From an uncultured Anaerolineaceae bacterium (GTDB lineage Bacteria; Chloroflexota; Anaerolineae; Anaerolineales; Anaerolineaceae), in assembly GCA_937920255.1 (NCBI GenBank), contig CALDSL010000443.1, positions 1 to 16,655 on the forward strand: a stretch of 16,655 nucleotides of DNA, read 5' to 3'. A program made the position numbers and the translations under genes. The notes under the pieces are model-generated. The model was not told the DNA's origin and searched no databases. It was given only the letters and a program-made list of their open reading frames with translations. Below, piece after piece: positions 12,024 to 16,655 of the stretch (positions are counted from its first letter, which is position 1; every line of letters begins with the position of its first letter).

Positions 12024-12551
12024 TCAATTCCCGGCTTTCCGGATGATTATCTGTAGCTTCAATTTTCCCAGGGCCACCACATCGCCGTGGTTGACGGGAT
12101 AATCGACGTGAGGCGTAATTTTTTGGCCGTTGACGCGCGTGCCGTTGGATGAACCAAGATCAGCGATGGTACAGCGCTGGCGGGCGATTTTCAACACGGC
12201 GTGCAGGCGCGAGACACCCTGCCCGTAGGCCTCATAGGGTGAAAGATCAATATCCGGGAGTTGCGCCTGGCCTTCGGCGTTGCGGCCCAGGCTGAATTCA
12301 TCTTTGCCGGCGAGCGGCATGATATTGCCCTTTTCGATAAAATGCAGGGAAACCAGCAACTCGCCGGTTTCCGTGGAACTGGTGAGCGGCCTGGTGGGCA
12401 TCACCAGGAACGGCGAAGTGAGCGGCGTGGATGTGGCGCGCTTGAGCGCCTGCGTGGAGAATGTGTCTATCGCGGCCAACTGTGACCCGCACTCCGAACA
12501 GTAAAACGCGCCTTCCAGTTCTTTATGCTTGCAATTCGGGCAAATGATCAT
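12024..12551 (-). CDS. Zinc-ribbon plus FHA domain protein (phosphothreonine reader)
   Basis: A 175-residue cytoplasmic protein with two modules. Residues 1-22 form a zinc ribbon, CPNC...CSEC (C4, C7, C18, C21). Residues 65-172 are an FHA domain with all the phosphothreonine-binding marks: FSLGR (G89-R90), GVSRLH (S114, H117), and DLGSSNGTRVNG (N136-G137, N141-G142). FHA domains bind phosphothreonine peptides, so this is the likely reader of the kinase encoded upstream. The linker (about 28-62) is rich in Thr and Ser followed by Pro or basic residues, so the protein may itself be a phosphorylation target, as GarA/Fha-type proteins are. Its ATG overlaps the stop of the VWA gene (ATGA), indicating translational coupling. 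No membrane segment is present. Confidence 0.93.
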   Translation of the reverse strand: MIICPNCKHKELEGAFYCSECGSQLAAIDTFSTQALKRATSTPLTSPFLVMPTRPLTSSTETGELLVSLHFIEKGNIMPLAGKDEFSLGRNAEGQAQLPDIDLSPYEAYGQGVSRLHAVLKIARQRCTIADLGSSNGTRVNGQKITPHVDYPVNHGDVVALGKLKLQIIIRKAGN

Positions 12552-14020
12552 GAACGCGGCTCCATCCCCGACGGCAACAGCAACGCGCGCGTGCCGTATT
12601 TCACGTGCTTGTCGCCGTCTTTACTGAATACCCGGCTCTGGCGAATATGCTCCGCCTCGGCCAGCACGCTGTGCGCAAATTCACGGTTCCCGCGCGAAAG
12701 CAGATTGGTGGCCAGGAACTGCAACTGGCGGGCGGCTTTATCGGCTTCGCCGGCTTCCACCTGCCTGCGCGCGTTCTCCTGCATGCGGTAGAGTGTCATG
12801 CGGGCGACCGCTTCCATCAGCTTGGGCGGCGGAACTTCAGCGACCGCCGAGTCGTCCAGCGGGCAGCGCACGTCGATAAACATGCGCGCGGGACGCACGC
12901 CGTTATCAAACACCTGCATTTTCAAGCGCCCGTCCAAAAGCTGGAGCATATCCAAATCATCGTCCGCCGGTGATACCACCACCTCCAGCAGCAGGGAAAT
13001 GCCCTTGCCGCGCTGCAAATTGCCGAGCACCAGCGGCGATTGGAGCGGCAGCGATGCCACATCCGGCTGGAGGCGCAGGGCGTAGCGCAACGTCAGGTGC
13101 TCATCCTCGTGGTACTCCAACCGCACCTGGCGCGCGTAAATCATGCCCGCGCCGGCCAGAATTTTATTCAACATGCCGTCCAAGTCGCGCGTGGAGCGCA
13201 CAAATTGCGTGCTGCCGCCGCTGATACCGGTGAGACGGTCGAGAAAGACGTCATTCCACTCGTGCCCAATGCCCAGTGCGCTGATGCCAATGCCGTCCTT
13301 ACCGGCGGATTCTGCCAGTGACAGGCAGGCCTGCTCATCGCCGTAGGTATGCCCGTCGGTCAACAGGATCACCTGGCGCAGCCCTTCCTCGCCCGGCCCG
13401 TTGCGGATGAGCTTCATGCCCAGCGACAAGCCCTGGTACACTTCCGTGCCGCCACCGGTCTGGATGGAATAGATGCGCGATTCATTTTTGTTCAGCGTGG
13501 ATACCCGCGTGGGCGGGATGACCACTTCGGCCCGGTCGCTAAAACTGACCACCGAAACCACGTCGACCGGTTTCAGGCGGTGCAATACCTCTAGCAAACT
13601 CGACTTGACCACATCGATGCGCTCGCCCTGCATTGAGGTGGAGCGGTCGACCACAAAGCACAAATGCGCCGGCACCGCCGAGGCTTTGGCCGGGTCGGCG
13701 GTACAGTTGATGTCGAGGAGCAGGTAGACCAACTGCGGCTCGCGCATGCGCGGAATGGAGGAGCGGCTGGCGCTGACGTGCACCGCCACCGCCGGCTGCG
13801 GCATTAATCCTTCGGGCAGGCTGGCATCGTACTCCGCCCGCCGGCGAGGGTTGCTCAGGATATCGTAGGCTTCCTGCACGCGCAGAAACCACTCGGTTGT
13901 CTGCGCGTCGGGGTTGGCGTCAGGATGCGAACGGCGGGCTGCCAGGAAATACGCGCTGCGGATTTCTTCCGGCGTAGCATCGATGGAGAGCCCCAGTGCC
14001 GTGTAGTGATCGCCTGCCAT
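12548..14020 (-). CDS. J-domain/VWA-domain fusion protein
   Basis: A 490-residue cytoplasmic protein. Residues 4-66 are a J-domain: HYTALGLSIDATPEEIRSAY, the essential HPD (H32-P33-D34), and VQEAYDILSNPRRRAEYD. J-domains recruit and stimulate Hsp70 (DnaK). After a linker comes a VWA domain (about 116-300) with an intact metal-ion-dependent adhesion site: DRSTS (D125, S127, S129), T191 in TGGGTEV, and D221 in LLTDG. It should bind a divalent cation and a protein ligand. Residues about 300-410 look like a beta-rich accessory domain, and about 415-475 form amphipathic helices with TPR-like spacing. The fusion suggests metal-dependent ligand capture with Hsp70-driven remodelling. It sits 8 bp after the phosphatase gene and overlaps the FHA gene by 4 bp. 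The role in signalling is inferred from context. Confidence 0.92.
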   Translation of the reverse strand: MAGDHYTALGLSIDATPEEIRSAYFLAARRSHPDANPDAQTTEWFLRVQEAYDILSNPRRRAEYDASLPEGLMPQPAVAVHVSASRSSIPRMREPQLVYLLLDINCTADPAKASAVPAHLCFVVDRSTSMQGERIDVVKSSLLEVLHRLKPVDVVSVVSFSDRAEVVIPPTRVSTLNKNESRIYSIQTGGGTEVYQGLSLGMKLIRNGPGEEGLRQVILLTDGHTYGDEQACLSLAESAGKDGIGISALGIGHEWNDVFLDRLTGISGGSTQFVRSTRDLDGMLNKILAGAGMIYARQVRLEYHEDEHLTLRYALRLQPDVASLPLQSPLVLGNLQRGKGISLLLEVVVSPADDDLDMLQLLDGRLKMQVFDNGVRPARMFIDVRCPLDDSAVAEVPPPKLMEAVARMTLYRMQENARRQVEAGEADKAARQLQFLATNLLSRGNREFAHSVLAEAEHIRQSRVFSKDGDKHVKYGTRALLLPSGMEPRS

Positions 14021-14028
14021 GACAACGA

Positions 14029-14931
14029 TTACCTCGGTAGTTTCACCAGAATCACGCTGATATTATCCGGCCCGCCTTCATTATTCGCCGCATCCACCAG
14101 TTGTCGGCAGGCCTCCTGTACCGTCTCGGATCTTTGGATGATGCGGAAAATATCCGCATCCGAAACCACACCCCACAGCCCGTCGCTGCAAATTAACAGG
14201 TAGCCGGGCTGCGGGAATTCATGGCTGTGAATGTCGGGATGAAGCGGATCGACCTGGCCGACGGCGCGGTAGAGCACGTTGCGGTGCGGATAGACGCGCG
14301 CTTCTTCCTCGTTCAACTCGCCCAATTCGATCAGGCGCTGCACCAGCGAATGGTCTTGCGTGATGGCGTGCATCTCGCCGCTGGCCTTGATGAGGTACGC
14401 GCGGCTGTCGCCCACGTGCGCCAGCACCACCTGGGTACCCAGCGCCAGCGCCGCGGTGAGGGTCGTGCCACCGCCCGGAGCTTTGCTGGTCACCGCGCGC
14501 TGGACGGCGGCCACGCCGCTGCCCAAAATCTCCTGCAGGCTGGTGGACTGGCTGTCCATGCTGCCGCCGGTGAACAGACTGTGCAGGTTCGAGAGCAGAT
14601 GATCGGCCATCACGCGCGTGGCCACCGAGCTGGCGACCTCGCCGTGCTCGTGCCCGCCCATGCCGTCCGCGATGATAAAAATGCCGGCTGGGATTTCCTT
14701 ATCGCCGGACAGAATGGTATTGAGCACAAACAGGCTGTCTTCGTTGTGGTCCCGCTGGATCCCGACCGACTGCGCGCAGCCGACGAGATATTGCGCGGGT
14801 TGAATGGGCGCGTCGGGACGCGACACAGCCGCGAGCTGCTCTTCGCTGAGCGGTGCGGTCTTGACATCAATCGATGAAGCTTTGCGATTCGCTTTACGGC
14901 TGCCAAACAACCGTTGAAAAAATCCAGTCAC
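14029..14931 (-). CDS. PP2C-family Ser/Thr protein phosphatase
   Basis: A metal-dependent PPM/PP2C phosphatase of ~300 residues, soluble. The domain spans about residues 50-300 with the full set of motifs: RDHNEDS, ADGMGGHEHGE, GGGTTLTAA, LAHVGDSRAYL, DHSLVQRL, ICSDGLWG and GPDNISVILVKL. The aspartates that hold the two Mn/Mg ions are all present (those in NED, ADG, SDG and GPD). The N-terminal ~48 residues are basic and probably disordered. It should dephosphorylate targets of the kinase encoded immediately upstream, including the kinase itself. The start is decided by the ribosome site: AGGAGG abuts the ATG at 14937 with no spacing but lies 6 bases before a GTG at 14931, so I prefer the GTG; the ATG would add two residues. 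The gap to the kinase stop is about 24 bp. Confidence 0.95.
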   Translation of the reverse strand: MTGFFQRLFGSRKANRKASSIDVKTAPLSEEQLAAVSRPDAPIQPAQYLVGCAQSVGIQRDHNEDSLFVLNTILSGDKEIPAGIFIIADGMGGHEHGEVASSVATRVMADHLLSNLHSLFTGGSMDSQSTSLQEILGSGVAAVQRAVTSKAPGGGTTLTAALALGTQVVLAHVGDSRAYLIKASGEMHAITQDHSLVQRLIELGELNEEEARVYPHRNVLYRAVGQVDPLHPDIHSHEFPQPGYLLICSDGLWGVVSDADIFRIIQRSETVQEACRQLVDAANNEGGPDNISVILVKLPR

Positions 14932-14955
14932 ACCCATCCTCCTGCAAACCAGCCG

Positions 14956-16655
14956 TTAGAGATCAAAAGCGTACAGCTGGTGGTCTGTCGATCCTACGTA
15001 CAAGACGTCATTATACACGACAGGCGTACCGGTGATCGGACCGCCGGTCATATACTTCCAGCGCAGGCGGCCACGCATATCGAGCGAATATAGGAACCCA
15101 TCCGCTGAGCCGCAGTACACCGCGTCGCGGTATACCACCGGCGAACCGCTGACCTGGTGGTCGGTCTTGAAATGCCACAACTCGCGCGAGCTGGCGGCAT
15201 CCACGCTGTAGATATTGCCGTCCGCCGATCCGGTGATGATCGCCGTTTCGGTGCGGCATGGCGACGAGATGGAGCCTTTGGCCATGCGGAAGCGCCAGAT
15301 CGCCCAACCCGAGCGGGCATCCAGGGCGTAGATCTGCGAATCGAGCGAGCAAAAATAGACCGTATCGTGGTCCAACAGCGGCGAGGAGACAATCGCGCGC
15401 TTGGCGTTGAATTTCCACTTCACCTGGCCGCGCAGATCCAGGCAGTAAAACTCTCCTTCGTCATTACCAAAGTAGATGTAATCTTTGGACACTGCTGGTG
15501 AGGAGCGTATCATGCCCTCGGTTTCCACGCGCCAGAAGCGGCGCGCCGCCATCATATTCACGGCGTAGAGGTAGCGGTCATCGCAACCAAAGAACAGGTG
15601 GCCTTCCGCCGCGCGCGGCGAAGAGCGGATCGGGCCATCCACCTGGTGCGACCAGATCAACTGGCCGCTTTTGGCCGTCAGGGCGTACAGGTGGCCGTCT
15701 TCCGAACCGACGTACAGCGCGCCATCGGCCAGCGCCGGCCGGCCGACGATGCCGCCGTTGGTGGCGTATTTCCACAAAAAGTTGCCGGACCCGGCATCAA
15801 GGGCGTACAGATTGTTATCCAGCGCGCCAATGTATACGGCATTGTTTTCGAAAACCGGCGTGCCGCGAATTTCGTCTTCGCAGGTGTAGGTCCACTTGGG
15901 TTTTACGCCCGACCCGCCGCCGGTGGTGATGCGCACCGGGCGGATATCGATGCGCTCGAGCGTGCCGGTTTTGCGCGCGGCCAGCATCAGCGCCTCTTTC
16001 ATCGCCTGCGCAGACGGGAAGCGGTCGTTCGGGTTGTACATCAGCGCGGTGTTGATCACCGTCTCAAATTCCATCGAGACGTTGTTGTTATATTGGCTGA
16101 TCGGCCGCTCGGAGAAGGTGAACGGCGTCTCCAGGCGTGGATCGCGCCGGGTGAGCAGGTGATGCAGCGTGGCGCCCAGAGCGTAAATATCCGCCTGCAC
16201 GGTGGCCTCACCACGGTATTGCTCGGGCGGCGAGTATCCCTCCGTCCCTACCATCGTTCCGCGCTGGCCTTCGCGGAAGACCTTGGCGATGCCAAAGTCC
16301 ACCATCACCACGTGATTGTTCTGGTTGATCATCACATTGGAAGGCTTCATATCGCGGAAGATGATCGGCTCGGGTTTGTGGGTATGCAAGAATTGTAATA
16401 AATCGAGGATCTCGATCGTCCAGGCAATCACCTGATCTTCGGAAAACGGCTGATCCGTATCGGCCATCAACGCTTCCAGATCCTTGCCGTTGATGTACTC
16501 CAGCACCAGATACGAGCGTTCTTCGTGGGTGAAGTAATCGAAGATTTTTGGGATCGAAGGATGCGAAAGCGTAGCGAGGATGTTGGCCTCGCGCTCGAAA
16601 TTCTGCACGATGCTCTGCCGCACAATCGGGTCTGGCGCGGCGTTGATCATTTCCT
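14956..16655 (-). CDS. Ser/Thr protein kinase fused to an eight-bladed PQQ-like propeller (5' end off window)
   Basis: The first visible codons read EM, preceded by a partial codon ending in AG, so the window probably cuts just at the Lys of a VAIKEM motif; the glycine loop lies outside. Numbering from the Met at 16650, the kinase domain (to about 225) has the helix-C Glu (E21), the catalytic loop IIFRDMKPSNVM (D100, K102, N105; the HRD His is Phe), DFGIAK (D118), an activation segment rich in Thr and Gly, and SPPEQ in place of APE. Residues 250-564 are eight repeats of 38-40 residues, each with a W-[KRH]-[YF] start, a [TS]-P, a Y-x-G-x-x-D/E and a LYALD-type end: eight blades of a PQQ/BamB-like propeller. 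The linker has no membrane helix, so the protein is cytoplasmic, unlike PknD-type receptors. It probably heads or lies near the head of the operon. Confidence 0.93.
   Translation of the reverse strand, partial: EMINAAPDPIVRQSIVQNFEREANILATLSHPSIPKIFDYFTHEERSYLVLEYINGKDLEALMADTDQPFSEDQVIAWTIEILDLLQFLHTHKPEPIIFRDMKPSNVMINQNNHVVMVDFGIAKVFREGQRGTMVGTEGYSPPEQYRGEATVQADIYALGATLHHLLTRRDPRLETPFTFSERPISQYNNNVSMEFETVINTALMYNPNDRFPSAQAMKEALMLAARKTGTLERIDIRPVRITTGGGSGVKPKWTYTCEDEIRGTPVFENNAVYIGALDNNLYALDAGSGNFLWKYATNGGIVGRPALADGALYVGSEDGHLYALTAKSGQLIWSHQVDGPIRSSPRAAEGHLFFGCDDRYLYAVNMMAARRFWRVETEGMIRSSPAVSKDYIYFGNDEGEFYCLDLRGQVKWKFNAKRAIVSSPLLDHDTVYFCSLDSQIYALDARSGWAIWRFRMAKGSISSPCRTETAIITGSADGNIYSVDAASSRELWHFKTDHQVSGSPVVYRDAVYCGSADGFLYSLDMRGRLRWKYMTGGPITGTPVVYNDVLYVGSTDHQLYAFDL
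16651..16655 (-). other. Window edge cutting the kinase at the catalytic Lys
   Basis: Reading leftwards, the edge shows AG GAA then ATG. With one more base, A, the first codon is AAG (Lys), giving K-E-M as in the VAIKEM motif of bacterial kinases. This is an inference from two bases. Confidence 0.5.

Noticed and set aside
12018..12026. Internal extended -10 (TGATACAAT, minus strand) before the 79-residue gene
   Set aside because: The predicted start would fall inside the ribosome site AGGAGAGGG, leaving no usable leader, so read-through from the operon is more likely.
14221..14877. 218-residue open frame on the plus strand
   Set aside because: It is antisense to the PP2C gene, which carries all its motifs in the other frame.
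14956..15905. DNA tandem repeat or CRISPR-like array with ~117-120-bp period
   Set aside because: The periodicity is at protein level only: eight propeller blades with diverged codons. There are no identical repeats or spacers.
14956..15905. PQQ-dependent dehydrogenase
   Set aside because: The repeats are a non-enzymatic BamB-like propeller fused to a kinase, with no export signal and no visible PQQ or calcium ligands.
15598..16398. 266-residue open frame on the plus strand
   Set aside because: It is antisense to the kinase-propeller gene, whose motifs are unmistakable, and has biased composition.
11017..16655. Part of a type VI secretion cluster (kinase, PP2C and FHA resemble PpkA, PppA and Fha)
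   Set aside because: No secretion structural gene is present, and the J-VWA, 79-residue and regulator genes do not belong to such clusters. The kinase also lacks the usual membrane anchor.

Overview
The window is a GC-rich (about 60% by eye), densely packed bacterial chromosome segment with ten complete protein genes that I can name at family level, one complete small gene I do not recognise, and one partial gene at each edge. The gene repertoire suggests a Chloroflexota-like organism, perhaps Anaerolineae: a soluble Ser/Thr kinase fused to a PQQ-type propeller, two PMT_2-type membrane glycosyltransferases, a DUF255 thioredoxin-like protein, and a MurA with Asp in place of the active-site Cys. 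This assignment is inference from family content; no rRNA or other marker gene is present.

Layout. 1-383: 3' part of a nitrilase-family amidohydrolase (+). 411-433: small REP-like hairpin. 461-2071 (-) and 2205-3515 (+): two divergent GT39/PMT_2-type membrane glycosyltransferases. 3460-4587 (-): GNAT-fold protein whose 3' end overlaps the second glycosyltransferase. 4801-5841 (+): GlmS-isomerase-like SIS protein without a glutaminase domain, with a near-consensus promoter. 5966-8026 (+): YyaL/DUF255 protein. 8015-8779 (-): alpha/beta hydrolase. 8887-10167 (+): murA. 10173-10211: bidirectional terminator. 10225-10584 (-): thioredoxin. 10730-10990: a 261-bp element with 32-bp terminal inverted repeats and nested hairpins, without a gene. 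11017-16655 (-): one six-gene co-directional operon that runs off the right edge.

The operon is the most interesting part. In transcription order it encodes a Ser/Thr kinase fused to an eight-bladed propeller, a PP2C phosphatase, a J-domain/VWA fusion, a zinc-ribbon/FHA protein, a 79-residue protein of unknown function and an OmpR-type response regulator. Intergenic gaps are 4-bp overlap to about 25 bp. It joins a kinase (writer), phosphatase (eraser), FHA reader, a probable assembly factor (J-VWA) and a DNA-binding output regulator with no histidine kinase in view. I infer a single phospho-signalling system linking Ser/Thr phosphorylation to transcription.

Promoter reading: the hexamer TATACT occurs upstream of six genes (at 4667-4672, 4758-4763, 5906-5911, 8834-8841 on both strands, 10627-10632), several times with a good -35 at 17 bp or an extended TGn, so it looks like the housekeeping -10 of this organism. 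No tRNA, rRNA, CRISPR array, integrase or transposase gene was seen.
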